Positions 34,734-44,841 of a stretch of DNA of 57,346 bases are shown piece after piece (position 1 is the first letter of the stretch; every line of letters starts with the position of its first letter). The stretch lies in the NCBI RefSeq assembly GCF_029866045.1, contig NZ_JARXAB010000048.1, positions 1 through 57,346 on the forward strand, written 5' to 3'. This DNA is from Ramlibacter sp. GTDB taxonomy: Bacteria > Pseudomonadota > Gammaproteobacteria > Burkholderiales > Burkholderiaceae_C. The notes beneath the pieces were generated by a model that was not told the DNA's origin, made no database searches, and was given only the letters and a program-made list of their open reading frames with translations. The position numbers were made by a program, and so were the translations under genes.

Positions 34734-35092
34734 GCGGCCGGAGATGCCTAGGGGACCGTGGACAGACGGACAGATAGACCGATGGATACGGAGGCACGCG
34801 GTCTGTCACCGCCGGGGCTCAGCGGGTTCTCTCTGGCTGCGCACATCGCCAGTTGCACGCCAGCGTCCCTTGCGCAACCGCACATGGCCGCACCAAGCCG
34901 CACGAGGTCGCACGAGGCCCTGCGACGGGGCGCTGGGCCGTGCCTTGAGGACCGCCGTTTGCACCGACAACAATTGCCCCGCAGACCACTCCTACACCAG
35001 CATGGCACCCGCCCCCACAGGACCGCCCTCAGGGCCTGGCGCAAATTGCCCCTTTCCCCTTCCTCGCTCTGACCTTCTTCTTGGAGATGACC
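34734..35092. other. Intergenic region between the unknown ORF and hsp20
   Basis: This 359-base divergent gap has no convincing gene. It contains short direct repeats (CGCACGAGG at 34899-34907 and 34909-34917, and GACAGACGGACAGAT-like units near 34756). Open frames across it lack conserved sequence. It must hold the promoters of both divergent genes, but I see no clear sigma70 or sigma32 elements. Confidence 0.5.
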
Positions 35093-35710
35093 ATGACTCG
35101 CCAGCCCGGATTCCTCACCCCCACGCGCAGCTCAGCCGACCCTTTCGCCGCACTGCACCAGCAGATGAACCACCTGTTCGACGACTTCATGGGCAGCAAC
35201 GCCTTGCCGTCGCTTCCATCCGCCATGGCCTTGCCGCGAATGGATGTGCGTGAGAGCTCGCAGGAGATCTGCATCAGCACCGACCTGCCAGGCGTCAACC
35301 CGGCTGATGTCGAGGTGCGGCTCGACGGCAACATGCTCACGCTGCGGGGCGAGAAGCGCCAGGAGCACGAGACCCAGCAACCCCAGGACTATCACCTGAT
35401 GGAGCGCAGCTGGGGCCGGTTTCAGCGCTCGCTCCAATTGCCCTTCGCGCCCGAATCACAGGAGATCAACGCGGACTTCGCGCATGGGGTGCTGACCATT
35501 CGGATACCCAAGCACGCGCTGCAAGAGCGCAGCCACCGGATTGCTGTGCACAGCCATGAATTGCCCTCGCAGAGTGCGGCGGTGAGCCAGGGCGGTGGGT
35601 CAGCAGGCAGGCAAATCGGCACGCAGATGGGCGAGAAAGCAGGTGGGCATGCATCGGCAGAAGGCCATGCAGCGGAGGGCGGGAAAAAAGGGGGCTCCAG
35701 CCGCCATTGA
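35093..35710 (+). CDS. Small heat shock protein, Hsp20/alpha-crystallin family
   Basis: A 205-residue ATP-independent chaperone that holds unfolding proteins for refolding by DnaK/ClpB. The alpha-crystallin domain spans about 48-147: PRMDVRESSQEICISTDLPG at the start, LTLRGEKR, and the end motif AHGVLTIRIPKHA. The ATG at 35093 has GGAG at six bases, so it is preferred over two upstream in-frame starts. The C-terminal tail of about 45 residues is Gly/Ser/His-rich (AGRQIGTQMGEKAGGHASAE) and longer than usual. A perfect palindromic terminator follows. Confidence 0.92.
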   Translation: MTRQPGFLTPTRSSADPFAALHQQMNHLFDDFMGSNALPSLPSAMALPRMDVRESSQEICISTDLPGVNPADVEVRLDGNMLTLRGEKRQEHETQQPQDYHLMERSWGRFQRSLQLPFAPESQEINADFAHGVLTIRIPKHALQERSHRIAVHSHELPSQSAAVSQGGGSAGRQIGTQMGEKAGGHASAEGHAAEGGKKGGSSRH

Positions 35711-35776
35711 GCGCACGCATCTTTCTTGGCCTGGGCCGGGGAAGATCGCGGAGAAGAACGCCGGCGCAAGACGCTA

Positions 35777-35805
35777 CATCATGCCGGCTTGATACCGGCG
35801 TGATG
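35777..35805. repeat. Imperfect inverted repeat downstream of hsp20
   Basis: CATCATGCCGG (35777-35787) and CCGGCGTGATG (35795-35805) form an 11-bp stem with one mismatch around a seven-base loop. It lies in the hsp20 3' region before the stronger palindrome. Function unknown; an mRNA-stabilising hairpin is possible. Confidence 0.4.
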
Positions 35806-35856
35806 TCGGCATGAGAGCCGACAAAAGCGGCACTGAATGCGCCGTTCAACGCACCA

Positions 35857-35888
35857 ATGAAAACGCCCACATATGTGGGCGTTTTCAT
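35857..35888. terminator. 32-bp perfect palindrome, bidirectional terminator
   Basis: Every base from 35857 to 35888 pairs in a 16-bp perfect dyad (outer ATGAAAACG, inner CCCACAT). Each strand has the form A-rich, GC stem, GTTTTC. It lies between convergent hsp20 and the tRNA-Met/rplQ transcription unit and would terminate both. Confidence 0.75.
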
Positions 35889-35920
35889 GGCGTCGGACTT
35901 TGTGGTCCTCGGCTTGGGTT

Positions 35921-35997
<77 letters not shown>

Positions 35998-36009
35998 TCA
36001 GAACCGATA

Positions 36010-36015
36010 AGTATA
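36010..36015 (-). promoter_or_regulatory. -10 element of the initiator tRNA gene
   Basis: TATACT on the minus strand lies 12 bases before the tRNA 5' end, just after a GGGG-TTT-CCCC mini-hairpin following rplQ. No good -35 is seen. The tRNA could instead be cut from an alpha-operon read-through transcript. Confidence 0.4.
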
Positions 36016-36032
36016 GCGGGGAAACCCCTCGA

Positions 36033-36425
36033 TCACTCGCTCGCAGCGGCTTGATCGGCAGAAATTTCAGGGCGGTCGACGAGCTCAACAAGCGCCATCG
36101 GCGCGTTGTCGCCCACGCGGAAGCCCATCTTCAAAATGCGGGTGTAACCGCCCGGGCGCACCTTGAAGCGCGGGCCGAGATCATTGAACAGCTTGGTGAC
36201 GATGTCACGGTCACGCAGGCGGTTGAAGGCCAGGCGGCGATTGGCCACCGAGTCTTCCTTGGCCAGAGTGATCATGGGCTCGACCACGCGGCGCAGTTCC
36301 TTGGCCTTGGGGACGGTGGTTTTGATGGCTTCGTGCGTGAGCAGCGAAATCATCATGTTGCGAAGCATCGCCTGGCGGTGCTCGCTGGTGCGATTGAGTT
36401 TACGAAGGCCGTGGCCGTGACGCAT
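36033..36425 (-). CDS. rplQ: 50S ribosomal protein L17
   Basis: L17 binds 23S rRNA near the tunnel exit. The 130-residue product begins [20 protein letters not shown], the family signature, and is of the usual length. It is the last gene of the alpha operon, 72 bases downstream of rpoA, and is followed by the initiator tRNA. Confidence 0.98.
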   Translation of the reverse strand: MRHGHGLRKLNRTSEHRQAMLRNMMISLLTHEAIKTTVPKAKELRRVVEPMITLAKEDSVANRRLAFNRLRDRDIVTKLFNDLGPRFKVRPGGYTRILKMGFRVGDNAPMALVELVDRPEISADQAAASE

Positions 36426-36497
36426 GGTGTGTTCCTTTCTTTATCTAAAAGGCAGCCGGATCAGGTACTGCCAGTTCACCAATGTGCAAATTGAAAA

Positions 36498-37487
36498 TCA
36501 GCGCTTGTCCAAGCCTGCGGGCGGCCAGCTTTCCAGCTTCATGCCCAGGGTCAGGCCACGGGAGGCGAGAACTTCCTTGATTTCGTTGAGCGACTTGCGG
36601 CCCAGATTAGGCGTCTTGAGCAGCTCGTTTTCGGTGCGCTGGATCAGGTCACCGATGTAGTAGATGTTCTCGGCCTTGAGGCAGTTGGCCGAGCGCACGG
36701 TGAGCTCAAGCTCGTCGACCGGACGCAACAGGATCGGATCGAACTGCTGTGAGCTGCGCTGCACCGGCTGGTCGAAGGCGGCGAGTTCGCTGCCCTCGAG
36801 CTGGGCGAAGACAGCAAGCTGCTCAACCAAGATCTTGGCCGAGGCGCGCACTGCGTCTTCAGCGGTGATGGCACCGTTTGTCTCGATCTCGACGACGAGC
36901 TTGTCCAGGTCGGTACGCTGCTCGACGCGGGCGCTCTCGACGGTATAGCTCACGCGCTTCACAGGCGAGAAGGAGGCATCGAGCACGATGCGGCCAATGG
37001 ACTTGGTGGGCTCGTCGGCAAAGCGGCGCAGCGTACCGGGCACATAGCCGCGGCCCTTTTCAACCTTGATCTGCATGTCGAGCTTCCCACCTTGCGACAG
37101 GTGGGCAATGACGTGATCCGGGTTGATGATCTCTACGTCGTGCGGGGTCTGGATGTCGGCCGCAGTGACCGGGCCCTCGCCCTCTTTGCGCAGCGACAGG
37201 GTGACCTCGTCACGGTTGTGGAGCTTGAACACCACGCCCTTGAGGTTTAGCAGGATGGAAACAACATCTTCCTGGACACCGTCAATGGAGGAGTACTCGT
37301 GGAGGACGCCAGCGATGGTGACCTCCGTGGCTGCGTACCCGACCATCGAGGACAGCAGCACGCGACGCAAAGCGTTGCCCAGGGTATGGCCGTAGCCACG
37401 CTCGAAGGGCTCGAGCGTCACCTTGGCGCGATTGGCGCCAAGCTGCTCCACGTTGATGGACTTGGGTTTCAGCAGATTGGTTTGCAT
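36498..37487 (-). CDS. rpoA: RNA polymerase alpha subunit
   Basis: The alpha subunit nucleates assembly of RNA polymerase, and its C-terminal domain contacts UP elements and activators. The 329-residue product starts [17 protein letters not shown]. It has the N-terminal dimerisation domain with [20 protein letters not shown] and the C-terminal domain [20 protein letters not shown] followed by [16 protein letters not shown]. Its length is normal for betaproteobacteria. It sits 131 bases after rpsD. Confidence 0.98.
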   Translation of the reverse strand: MQTNLLKPKSINVEQLGANRAKVTLEPFERGYGHTLGNALRRVLLSSMVGYAATEVTIAGVLHEYSSIDGVQEDVVSILLNLKGVVFKLHNRDEVTLSLRKEGEGPVTAADIQTPHDVEIINPDHVIAHLSQGGKLDMQIKVEKGRGYVPGTLRRFADEPTKSIGRIVLDASFSPVKRVSYTVESARVEQRTDLDKLVVEIETNGAITAEDAVRASAKILVEQLAVFAQLEGSELAAFDQPVQRSSQQFDPILLRPVDELELTVRSANCLKAENIYYIGDLIQRTENELLKTPNLGRKSLNEIKEVLASRGLTLGMKLESWPPAGLDKR

Positions 37488-37618
37488 TCAGACTTCCTCT
37501 CAATACCCCCGGCTCGTTACACCGGTAAGGCTGGTGAAGCACCTGGGCGCAGTGCCCCGCGGCATGGGACGAAAAACGGAAACAGTCGCAGGGAACTCCT
37601 GCGACTGCGGCAAGTCGA

Positions 37619-38242
37619 TCAGCGCGAGTACAACTCGACGATGAGCGACTCGTTGATGTCAGCGCCGAACTCATCGCGGTCCGGGGCCTTCTTGAACACG
37701 CCTTCGGCTTTGTCGGCGTTAACTTCGACCCAGGCGGGGATGCCAACCTGGTGAGCCAATTGCAGGGCCTCGACCACGCGGTTTTGCTTCTTGGATTTCT
37801 CGCGCACGGCGATGACATCACCGGCCTTGACCAAGTACGACGGGATGTTGACCGCCTGGCCGTTGACCGTGATGGCCTTGTGGGACACCAGCTGGCGCGC
37901 TTCGGCGCGGGTGGAGCCAAAGCCCATGCGGTACACGACGTTGTCCAGACGGGATTCCAGCAGCGACAACAGGTTAGCGCCAGAGTTGCCCTTGCGGCGG
38001 GAAGCTTCAGCGAAGTAGCGGCGGAACTGCTTCTCGAGCACGCCGTACATGCGCTTGACCTTCTGCTTCTCGCGCAGCTGCAGGCCGAAGTCCGAGGTGC
38101 GCTGGCCAGAGGTGCGGCCATGCTGGCCGGGCTTGGAGTCAAATTTGGCCTTGTCCGCAATCGAGCGGCGTGCGCTCTTGAGGAATAGGTCGGTGCCTTC
38201 GCGCCGGGAGAGTTTGGCCTTGGGGCCGAGGTAACGTGCCAC
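37619..38242 (-). CDS. rpsD: 30S ribosomal protein S4
   Basis: S4 initiates 30S body assembly and in E. coli represses the alpha operon. The 207-residue product starts [20 protein letters not shown]. It has the S4 RNA-binding domain near 97-160 ([20 protein letters not shown]). The N-terminal zinc cysteines found in some bacteria are absent, as in other proteobacteria. The 150-base gap to rpsK is longer than the other spacers of this operon and could hold regulatory structure. Confidence 0.98.
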   Translation of the reverse strand: MARYLGPKAKLSRREGTDLFLKSARRSIADKAKFDSKPGQHGRTSGQRTSDFGLQLREKQKVKRMYGVLEKQFRRYFAEASRRKGNSGANLLSLLESRLDNVVYRMGFGSTRAEARQLVSHKAITVNGQAVNIPSYLVKAGDVIAVREKSKKQNRVVEALQLAHQVGIPAWVEVNADKAEGVFKKAPDRDEFGADINESLIVELYSR

Positions 38243-38392
38243 TTTGCTTTCCTTCTATGTCACTGCCGCGGCCATTTACCGCGGGAGCCAGGCACGAATG
38301 AGTGCTGGCGGTGGGCTTGGGTTGAAAAACTTCAGGATCGCCGGGGGAGAACGAACTCCGCCGCAAGCGACCCCTTGTTCAAAGCGCCTGCC

Positions 38393-38797
38393 TCAGATGC
38401 GGCGGCGCTTCTGGGGACGGCAACCGTTGTGCGGCACCGGGGTCACGTCCGAGATGGAGGTGATACGGATGCCCAAGGCGCCCAGGGCGCGCACGGAAGA
38501 CTCGCGACCCGGGCCGGGGCCCTTGATCTCGACGTCCAGGTTCTTGATGCCCTGCTCGATCGCAGCCCGGCCAGCCACCTCGGACGCCACCTGGGCGGCG
38601 AAGGGGGTGGACTTGCGCGAGCCCTTGAAGCCCTGGCCGCCGGAAGAGGCCCAGGACAGGGCGTTGCCCTGGCGATCGGTGATCGTGATGATGGTGTTGT
38701 TGAAGGAGGCGTGCACGTGGCAGATGCCATCGGACACGTTCTTGCGAACCTTCTTGCGCACTCGCTGCGCGGCGTTGTTGGCGGGAGCCTTGGCCAT
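38393..38797 (-). CDS. rpsK: 30S ribosomal protein S11
   Basis: S11 lies on the 30S platform beside the mRNA exit. The 134-residue product includes [20 protein letters not shown] and ends [12 protein letters not shown], both characteristic of the family. It is the second gene of the alpha operon after rpsM, 18 bases apart. Confidence 0.98.
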   Translation of the reverse strand: MAKAPANNAAQRVRKKVRKNVSDGICHVHASFNNTIITITDRQGNALSWASSGGQGFKGSRKSTPFAAQVASEVAGRAAIEQGIKNLDVEIKGPGPGRESSVRALGALGIRITSISDVTPVPHNGCRPQKRRRI

Positions 38798-38815
38798 GTC
38801 TTATCTCTTTCCCGA

Positions 38816-39181
38816 TTATTTCTTCAGAGCCTGAGCAGCCTTGCGCGGCCCCTTGCGGGTACGGGCATTGGTGCGGGTGCGCTGGCCGCGCATCGGCAGG
38901 CCACGGCGATGACGGAAACCACGGTAGCAACCGATGTCCATCAGGCGCTTGATGTTCATGGTCGTCTCGCGGCGCAGGTCACCCTCGATGGTGATCAGAC
39001 CGATCTGGTCGCGGATCTTTTCCAGATCAGCGTCGGTCAGGTCTTTCACCTTCTTCGAATAGGGGATGCCAGTCGCTTCGCAAATCTTGCGGGCGCGGGT
39101 ACGTCCAATACCAAAAATGGCGGTGAGGCCAATCTCGGTGTGCTTATGCGGCGGGATGTTGATGCCAGCGATACGTGCCAT
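38816..39181 (-). CDS. rpsM: 30S ribosomal protein S13
   Basis: S13 is in the 30S head and forms intersubunit bridges with L5. The 121-residue product starts [19 protein letters not shown], with the helix-hairpin-helix [18 protein letters not shown] and a basic tail [17 protein letters not shown]. It is 25 bases after rpmJ. Confidence 0.98.
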   Translation of the reverse strand: MARIAGINIPPHKHTEIGLTAIFGIGRTRARKICEATGIPYSKKVKDLTDADLEKIRDQIGLITIEGDLRRETTMNIKRLMDIGCYRGFRHRRGLPMRGQRTRTNARTRKGPRKAAQALKK

Positions 39182-39206
39182 GTTGGTCTTTCCTGAAACC
39201 TGTAAA

Positions 39207-39320
39207 TCAGCCTTGGCGCTGCTTGTGACGCGGGTCGGTGCAGATCACGCGAACGACGCCCTTGCGCCGGATGATCTTGCAGTTGCGGCAGATCTTCTTG
39301 ACGGAAGCCGAAACTTTCAT
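39207..39320 (-). CDS. rpmJ: 50S ribosomal protein L36
   Basis: This 37-residue protein, too short for many gene finders, starts [16 protein letters not shown] and ends DPRHKQRQG. The four zinc ligands Cys11, Cys14, Cys27 and His32 are all present, so it is the zinc-binding (C+) form. It lies between secY and rpsM. In many betaproteobacteria infA stands between secY and rpmJ; here the 73-base spacer leaves no room for it. Confidence 0.96.
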   Translation of the reverse strand: MKVSASVKKICRNCKIIRRKGVVRVICTDPRHKQRQG

Positions 39321-39393
39321 TGCTTTTCTCCTAAATACCTTGGCGCCAATTGAAGCGCGAAATTCGTGTGGGTTGCGGGACGGGAGCAGGCCA

Positions 39394-40713
39394 TCAGGCA
39401 GCCCCAGTGGTCTTGAAGTTAGCCTTTTTCAGCAGCGATTCGTACTGCTGGGACATCAGGTAGTTCTGTACCTGGGCCATGAAATCCATGGTCACAACCA
39501 CAATGATCAGAAGCGAGGTGCCACCGAAGTAGAAAGGCACGTTGTAGCGCAGGATCAAGAACTCGGGCAGCAGGCAGACCACGGTGATGTAGATCGCACC
39601 GGCCAGGGTCAACCGCACCAGAATCTTGTCGATGAAGCGCGCGGTCTGGTCGCCAGGCCGGATGCCAGGAATGAAGGCGCCGCTCTTCTTCAAGTTGTCG
39701 GCGGTCTCGCGGCTGTTGAAGACGAGGGCCGTGTAGAAGAAGCAGAAGAAAATGATCGCCGCTGCGTACAGCATCACATACACAGGCTGCCCAGGCGCCA
39801 GGGTGCCGGCCACGTCACGCAACCAAGTCATGGAGTCACCGGTGGAGAACCAGCCCACCACGGTCGCTGGCAGCAAGATGATGGACGAGGCAAATATCGG
39901 TGGAATCACGCCGGCCATGTTCAGCTTGAGCGGCAGGTGGGACGACTGGCCGCCGTAGACCTTGTTCCCGACCTGCCGGCGTGCGTAATTCACAAGAATT
40001 TTCCGCTGGCCGCGCTCGATGAAGACGACGAACCAGGTCACCACCACCACGATGGCAACGATGAGCAACGCAGCGATGATGCTCATCGCACCGGTGCGAA
40101 CCAGCTCGAGCAAGCCACCGATCGCGCTGGGCAAACCCGCGGCGATGCTGGCGAAAATCAGGATGGAGATACCGTTGCCCAGGCCGCGCTCGGTGATCTG
40201 CTCGCCCAGCCACATCAGGAACATGGTGCCTGCAGTCAGGGTGACCACTGTGGTCAGGCGGAAGCTCAGGCCGGGACTGATCACCAGACCCGCCGAGCCT
40301 TCCAGCGCGACCGCGATGGACAAGGACTGGAACAGGGCCAGGCCCAGAGTGCCATAGCGGGTGTACTGGGTGATCTTGCGGCGACCGGCCTCGCCCTCTT
40401 TCTTCAACTGCTCAAACGTCGGCACGACGTAGGTGAGCAGTTGCATCACGATGGAGGCTGAGATGTAGGGCATGATGCCCAGGGCAAACACCGCAAAGCG
40501 AGAAAGGGCACCGCCCGAGAACATGTTGAACAGGCTCAGGATGCCGCCCTCTTGCGTCTTGAAGAGAGCCTGCAACTGGGTCGGATCGATGCCGGGCACA
40601 GGAATGTGCGCGCCCACCCGGTAGACCAGCAGCGCGAGCAACAGGAAGACCAGCCGGCGACGCAGGTCGCCGAACTTGCCGGTCTTCGCGAGTTGTGCAG
40701 CGTTAGTGGCCAC
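39394..40713 (-). CDS. secY: Protein translocase subunit SecY
   Basis: SecY forms the protein-conducting channel of the inner membrane with SecE and SecG. The 439-residue product has ten predicted membrane helices. It starts [20 protein letters not shown] and shows the signature [20 protein letters not shown] and the cytoplasmic loop [20 protein letters not shown]. The gene is in the usual place, after rplO in the spc operon. Confidence 0.98.
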   Translation of the reverse strand: MATNAAQLAKTGKFGDLRRRLVFLLLALLVYRVGAHIPVPGIDPTQLQALFKTQEGGILSLFNMFSGGALSRFAVFALGIMPYISASIVMQLLTYVVPTFEQLKKEGEAGRRKITQYTRYGTLGLALFQSLSIAVALEGSAGLVISPGLSFRLTTVVTLTAGTMFLMWLGEQITERGLGNGISILIFASIAAGLPSAIGGLLELVRTGAMSIIAALLIVAIVVVVTWFVVFIERGQRKILVNYARRQVGNKVYGGQSSHLPLKLNMAGVIPPIFASSIILLPATVVGWFSTGDSMTWLRDVAGTLAPGQPVYVMLYAAAIIFFCFFYTALVFNSRETADNLKKSGAFIPGIRPGDQTARFIDKILVRLTLAGAIYITVVCLLPEFLILRYNVPFYFGGTSLLIIVVVTMDFMAQVQNYLMSQQYESLLKKANFKTTGAA

Positions 40714-40761
40714 GCGTGGTTTCCTTGGCTCGGTTCAAGTTGCTTCGGGTCAGCTGAGTGC

Positions 40762-41193
40762 TCAGGCCAACGAGCCGCCAGCGGCCTCGATGGCTGCCTT
40801 GGCACCGGCGGTAGCGCCGACGCCGGTCAGCTTGACCGCACGCGTGATTTCGCCCGACTTGATCACCTTGACGACCTTGGTCATCGCAGGCACCAGATCG
40901 GCCGCCTTGAGGGCCAGCAGGTCAACTTCTGCGGCGCCCAGCTTTTCGAGGGCGGTCAGGGTGACTTCTGCGTTGTACTTGAGCGATTGGGACTTGAAGC
41001 CGCGCTTGGGCAAGCGCCGCTGCAGCGGCATCTGGCCGCCTTCGAAGCCCACCTTGTGGTAGCCGCCTGCACGGGACTTTTGGCCCTTGTGACCGCGGCC
41101 GGCGGTCTTGCCCAGGCCGGAGCCAATGCCGCGACCGACGCGGCGCTTGGCATGCTTGGCGCCCGCTGCGGGCTTGATGTCATTCAGTTGCAT
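40762..41193 (-). CDS. rplO: 50S ribosomal protein L15
   Basis: L15 is a late-assembling 50S protein with a long Gly/Arg/Lys-rich extension (residues about 15-60: [20 protein letters not shown]). The product has 143 residues, the typical length. It lies between rpmD and secY. Confidence 0.98.
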   Translation of the reverse strand: MQLNDIKPAAGAKHAKRRVGRGIGSGLGKTAGRGHKGQKSRAGGYHKVGFEGGQMPLQRRLPKRGFKSQSLKYNAEVTLTALEKLGAAEVDLLALKAADLVPAMTKVVKVIKSGEITRAVKLTGVGATAGAKAAIEAAGGSLA

Positions 41194-41215
41194 CGTGTGC
41201 CTCTCGACTACCGGT

Positions 41216-41398
41216 TCAGAGAACCTGGACCAGGTAGCTGATCTTGTTGATCATGCCGCGCACCGAAGGAGTGTCCTCCAGCTCGCTGACGCTATTGAGC
41301 TTGCGCAGGCCCAGGCCACGCACAGTGGCGCGGTGATCAGCCTTGGTGCTGATGGGGCTGCGAACGAGCTTCACTTTGACGGTTGGTTGCTTGGTCAT
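41216..41398 (-). CDS. rpmD: 50S ribosomal protein L30
   Basis: A 60-residue protein with the L30 core [20 protein letters not shown] and [20 protein letters not shown]. Its length and position between rpsE and rplO are standard. Confidence 0.97.
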   Translation of the reverse strand: MTKQPTVKVKLVRSPISTKADHRATVRGLGLRKLNSVSELEDTPSVRGMINKISYLVQVL

Positions 41399-41411
41399 GT
41401 GAGTGCTCCGA

Positions 41412-41933
41412 TCAGGCGGTGAAAATGTCTTCGACCGACTTGCCGCGCTTGGCCGCCACTTCCGAGGGGGTAGTGGAGTTCTTCAGCGCATCAAAGGTGG
41501 CGCGGACCATGTTGTAGGGATTGGTCGAACCATGGCTCTTGGCCACGATGTCGGTAATACCCATGACCTCGAACACTGCGCGCATCGGGCCGCCGGCGAT
41601 GATGCCGGTACCCTTGGGGGCGGGCATCATCATGATGCGGGCTGCGCCGTGCTGGCCTTCCACCGCGTGGTGGATGGTGCCGTGCTTGAGGGACACCTTG
41701 GTCATGTTGCGACGGGCCTCTTCCATGGCCTTTTGCACGGCGACGGGCACTTCCTTGGACTTGCCCTTGCCCATGCCGACGCGGCCGTCACCGTCACCTA
41801 CCACAGTCAGCGCAGCGAAACCGAGAATTCGGCCGCCCTTGACGACTTTGGTGACGCGGTTGACCGCAATCATCTTCTCCCGCAGGCCGTCTTCCGGACC
41901 GTCACCCTGGGTCTTCGCAATAATTTTTGCCAT
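41412..41933 (-). CDS. rpsE: 30S ribosomal protein S5
   Basis: S5 contributes to decoding fidelity and to the mRNA entry channel helicase. The 173-residue product has the S5 dsRNA-binding segment [20 protein letters not shown] and the C-terminal domain with [19 protein letters not shown]. The position between rplR and rpmD is standard. Confidence 0.98.
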   Translation of the reverse strand: MAKIIAKTQGDGPEDGLREKMIAVNRVTKVVKGGRILGFAALTVVGDGDGRVGMGKGKSKEVPVAVQKAMEEARRNMTKVSLKHGTIHHAVEGQHGAARIMMMPAPKGTGIIAGGPMRAVFEVMGITDIVAKSHGSTNPYNMVRATFDALKNSTTPSEVAAKRGKSVEDIFTA

Positions 41934-41950
41934 TTGTGTATCCGTGTCCG

Positions 41951-42316
41951 TTAGAACTGCAGGCCGGCTTCGCGGGCGGCTTCTGCCAGGGCCTTGACGC
42001 GGCCGTGATAGGCAAAGCCGGAGCGGTCGAAGGCCACCTTCTCGACGCCGGCGGCCTTGGCCTTCTCGGCGATCAGCTTGCCGATGGCGGCGGCGGCGGC
42101 GGCGTTACCACCCTTGCCCGAGCCACCGAGCGACTTGCGCACATCGGCCTGGGCGGTGGAGGCGGCTGCCAGCACCTTGCTGCCGTCTTCGGAGATGACG
42201 GCGGCGTAGATGTGGAGGTTGGTGCGATTGACGGTCAGACGGGCCACACCTTGCTGGGCAATGCGGAAGCGGGTCTGACGGGCGCGGCGCAGGCGCTGCT
42301 CTTTCTTGGTCAACAT
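41951..42316 (-). CDS. rplR: 50S ribosomal protein L18
   Basis: L18 binds 5S rRNA and anchors it to the central protuberance. The 121-residue product begins [19 protein letters not shown] and ends [20 protein letters not shown] followed by EAGLQF, both typical. It follows rplF by 11 bases. Confidence 0.98.
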   Translation of the reverse strand: MLTKKEQRLRRARQTRFRIAQQGVARLTVNRTNLHIYAAVISEDGSKVLAAASTAQADVRKSLGGSGKGGNAAAAAAIGKLIAEKAKAAGVEKVAFDRSGFAYHGRVKALAEAAREAGLQF

Positions 42317-42327
42317 CGTGCGGCCCC

Positions 42328-42861
42328 TTATTTCTTCTTGGTCTCTTTGATCGTGATCTTCTCGTCCGCGTAGCGGATCCCCTTGCCCTTGTAGGGCTCG
42401 GGCGGACGAATCGCACGGATCTCGGCAGCGAACTGACCCAGCACCTGCTTATCGAAGCCCGTCACCACGATTTCAGTCGGGGTGGGGGTCTTGACTTCCA
42501 GACCCTTGGGAACATCGAGGTTCACCGGGTGCGAGTAACCCACCTGCAGGTTCAGCTTGGCGCCCTGCGCGGCGGCCTTGTAGCCCACGCCGACCAGGCT
42601 CAGCTTCTTCTCGAAGCCGCGGGTCACACCCACCACCATGTTGTTGACCAACTGGCGGAAGGTGCCACTCATGGCATTGGCCTCGCGCGACTCATCGATC
42701 GGGGTGAAGGACAGCTTGCCGTCCTTGTTCTCGACCTTGACCAGGGTGCTCAGGGCCAGGGACAGAGCACCGCCCTTGCCCTTGACGTTAATCTGGTCCT
42801 GCTTGACTTCAACGGTGACGCCATCAGGAACGGCGACCGGCATTTTTCCGACTCGGGACAT
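42328..42861 (-). CDS. rplF: 50S ribosomal protein L6
   Basis: L6 lies near the sarcin-ricin loop and the factor-binding site. The 177-residue product starts [19 protein letters not shown] and ends with the signature [20 protein letters not shown]. Two alpha/beta repeats are evident. It is 16 bases after rpsH. Confidence 0.98.
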   Translation of the reverse strand: MSRVGKMPVAVPDGVTVEVKQDQINVKGKGGALSLALSTLVKVENKDGKLSFTPIDESREANAMSGTFRQLVNNMVVGVTRGFEKKLSLVGVGYKAAAQGAKLNLQVGYSHPVNLDVPKGLEVKTPTPTEIVVTGFDKQVLGQFAAEIRAIRPPEPYKGKGIRYADEKITIKETKKK

Positions 42862-42877
42862 AGCTAATTCCTTCCCT

Positions 42878-43273
42878 TTAGGCGACGTAGCACAGGACTT
42901 CGCCGCCCACGCCCGTGGCGCGCGCCTTGCGGTCGGTCATCACGCCCTGGGGGGTGGTGACGATGGCCACGCCCAGACCGTTCATGACCTGGGGAATCGC
43001 GTCACGGCCCTTGTAGACGCGCAGGCCGGGGCGGCTCACGCGCTCGATGCGCTCGATGACCGGACGGCCAGCGTAGTACTTGAGGGCGATTTGGAGCTCG
43101 CTCTTGCCACCCTCGGTCTTCACCTGGAAGCTGTCGATGTAGCCCTCGTCCTTCAGCACTTGGGCAATGGCCACCTTCACCTTGGAAGAGGGCACGCTCA
43201 CCGTGGACTTCGCCACCATCTGCGCGTTGCGGATGCGGGTCAGCAGGTCAGCAATGGGATCACTCATGCTCAT
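42878..43273 (-). CDS. rpsH: 30S ribosomal protein S8
   Basis: S8 binds the central domain of 16S rRNA and is the translational repressor of the spc operon in E. coli. The 131-residue product starts [19 protein letters not shown] and ends with [20 protein letters not shown] second Met two codons in is an alternative start. Confidence 0.98.
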   Translation of the reverse strand: MSMSDPIADLLTRIRNAQMVAKSTVSVPSSKVKVAIAQVLKDEGYIDSFQVKTEGGKSELQIALKYYAGRPVIERIERVSRPGLRVYKGRDAIPQVMNGLGVAIVTTPQGVMTDRKARATGVGGEVLCYVA

Positions 43274-43288
43274 GTTTGTAACTCCTGC

Positions 43289-43594
43289 TTACCAGCTGGC
43301 CTTGATCACGCCGGGAATGTCGCCACTGAAGGCCATCTCGCGGATCTTGTTGCGGGCCAGACCGAACTGGCGGAAGGTGCCACGCGGACGACCCGTGATC
43401 TCGCAGCGGTTGCGCTGACGAGTCGGGTTGGCGTTGCGCGGCAGTTTTTGCAGGGCGAGGCGGGCGGCAGCGCGCTCTTCCTCGCTCTTCTTGGCATCGG
43501 TAGAGATGGCCTTGAATTCCGCGTGCTTTTTCGCGTACTTGGCGACCAGTTTCGCGCGCTTGAGTTCGCGTTCGATCAGAGCTGTTTTAGCCAT
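43289..43594 (-). CDS. rpsN: 30S ribosomal protein S14 (zinc-free form)
   Basis: The 101-residue product is the long, cysteine-poor form of S14 without zinc ligands, as in most proteobacteria. It ends with [20 protein letters not shown] and the basic tail [18 protein letters not shown]. It lies between rplE and rpsH. Confidence 0.98.
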   Translation of the reverse strand: MAKTALIERELKRAKLVAKYAKKHAEFKAISTDAKKSEEERAAARLALQKLPRNANPTRQRNRCEITGRPRGTFRQFGLARNKIREMAFSGDIPGVIKASW

Positions 43595-43603
43595 GGTGCA
43601 CCT

Positions 43604-44143
43604 TCAATTCTTGAACGGGAAACGGAAGCCGGCGAGGAGCGCCTTGCACTCATCGTCGTTCTTGGCCGTGGTGGTGATGCTGATGTTCAGACCGCGCAGG
43701 GCATCCACCTTGTCGTACTCGATCTCGGGGAAGATGATCTGCTCTTTCACGCCGATGTTGTAGTTGCCACGGCCGTCAAAGGAGCGGCCGGAGATGCCGC
43801 GGAAGTCACGCACGCGGGGCAGGGCCACGGTGACGAAACGGTCCAGGAACTCGTACATGCGGTTTCCGCGCAGGGTGACCATGGTGCCAATGGGCTGCTG
43901 CTCGCGGATCTTGAAACCGGCGATGGCCTTCTTGGCCTTGGTGACCACCGGCTTTTGGCCGGAGATCTTGGTGAGGTCACTCACCGCGTGATCCATGACC
44001 TTCTTGTCGGCCACGGCCTCGGACACACCCATGTTGAGGGTGATCTTGGTGATGCGCGGCACCTCCATGGGCGACTTGTAGCCGAACTTGGAGGTGAGCT
44101 CAGGGACCACCTTGTCGAGATAGTGTTGCTTCAGACGTGCCAT
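43604..44143 (-). CDS. rplE: 50S ribosomal protein L5
   Basis: L5 binds 5S rRNA and contacts P-site tRNA. The 179-residue product starts [20 protein letters not shown] and has [20 protein letters not shown] and [20 protein letters not shown]. An ATG two codons upstream (44149) overlaps the rplX stop as ATGA and may be the real initiation codon. I chose 44143 because relatives begin MARL. Confidence 0.97.
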   Translation of the reverse strand: MARLKQHYLDKVVPELTSKFGYKSPMEVPRITKITLNMGVSEAVADKKVMDHAVSDLTKISGQKPVVTKAKKAIAGFKIREQQPIGTMVTLRGNRMYEFLDRFVTVALPRVRDFRGISGRSFDGRGNYNIGVKEQIIFPEIEYDKVDALRGLNISITTTAKNDDECKALLAGFRFPFKN

Positions 44144-44145
44144 GG

Positions 44146-44463
44146 TCATGCTGCCTTGATTTCTTCGCCGGAGGACTTGAACACGCGCACGCGCTTGTCG
44201 CCCTCGGACTTGATGCCCACGCGGTCGGCCTTGCCGCTGGCGGGGTTGAAGATGGCCACATTGGACTGGTGGATCGGCATGGATTTCTCCACGATGCCGC
44301 CGGTCGTACCCTTCATCGGGTTGGGCTTGGTGTGCTTTTTGACGAGGTTGATGCCCTCGACGACCACATGGGTCTCGTTGGAACGGAGCACGACCTTGCC
44401 GCGCTTGCCCTTGTCACGGCCTGCGAGGACGATGACCTCGTCGCCTTTGCGAATCTTGTTCAT
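44146..44463 (-). CDS. rplX: 50S ribosomal protein L24
   Basis: L24 initiates 50S assembly near the tunnel exit. The 105-residue product begins [20 protein letters not shown], the KOW-motif signature, and ends in a short acidic/basic tail. In E. coli the S8 binding site of the spc mRNA lies at the rplX-rplE junction; no such hairpin was resolved here. Confidence 0.98.
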   Translation of the reverse strand: MNKIRKGDEVIVLAGRDKGKRGKVVLRSNETHVVVEGINLVKKHTKPNPMKGTTGGIVEKSMPIHQSNVAIFNPASGKADRVGIKSEGDKRVRVFKSSGEEIKAA

Positions 44464-44472
44464 GGATTCCTC

Positions 44473-44841
44473 TTACAGGACTTCAGGGGCCAGCGACACG
44501 ATCTTCATGAACTTCTCGTTACGCAGTTCACGCGTGACCGGGCCGAAGATGCGGGTGCCAATGGGCTCCAGCTTGTTATTGAGCAGCACGGCGGCATTGC
44601 CGTCGAACTTGACGAGAGAACCGTCGCCACGGCGGATGCCCTTGGCGGTGCGGACGACGACGGCGCTGTAGATCTCGCCTTTTTTGACGCGACCGCGCGG
44701 AGCAGCTTCCTTGATGGTCACTTTGATGATGTCGCCCACGCTGGCGTAACGACGCTTGGAGCCGCCGAGCACCTTGATACACAGGACGGATTTCGCGCCC
44801 GTGTTGTCGGCAACTTCAAGCCGAGATTCAGTCTGGATCAT
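44473..44841 (-). CDS. rplN: 50S ribosomal protein L14
   Basis: L14 contacts 16S rRNA in an intersubunit bridge. The 122-residue product starts [20 protein letters not shown] and has the signature [20 protein letters not shown]. It is the first gene of the spc operon and is preceded not by rpsQ, as in the standard S10-spc cluster, but by a 356-base gap and divergent proC. Confidence 0.98.
   Translation of the reverse strand: MIQTESRLEVADNTGAKSVLCIKVLGGSKRRYASVGDIIKVTIKEAAPRGRVKKGEIYSAVVVRTAKGIRRGDGSLVKFDGNAAVLLNNKLEPIGTRIFGPVTRELRNEKFMKIVSLAPEVL

Noticed and set aside
34758..35072. A 104-codon frame between the unknown ORF and hsp20
   Set aside because: Low-complexity, Arg/Pro-rich, no ribosome binding site and no recognisable sequence.
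42638..44671. A 677-codon plus-strand frame across the spc genes
   Set aside because: It runs antisense through five verified ribosomal protein genes.
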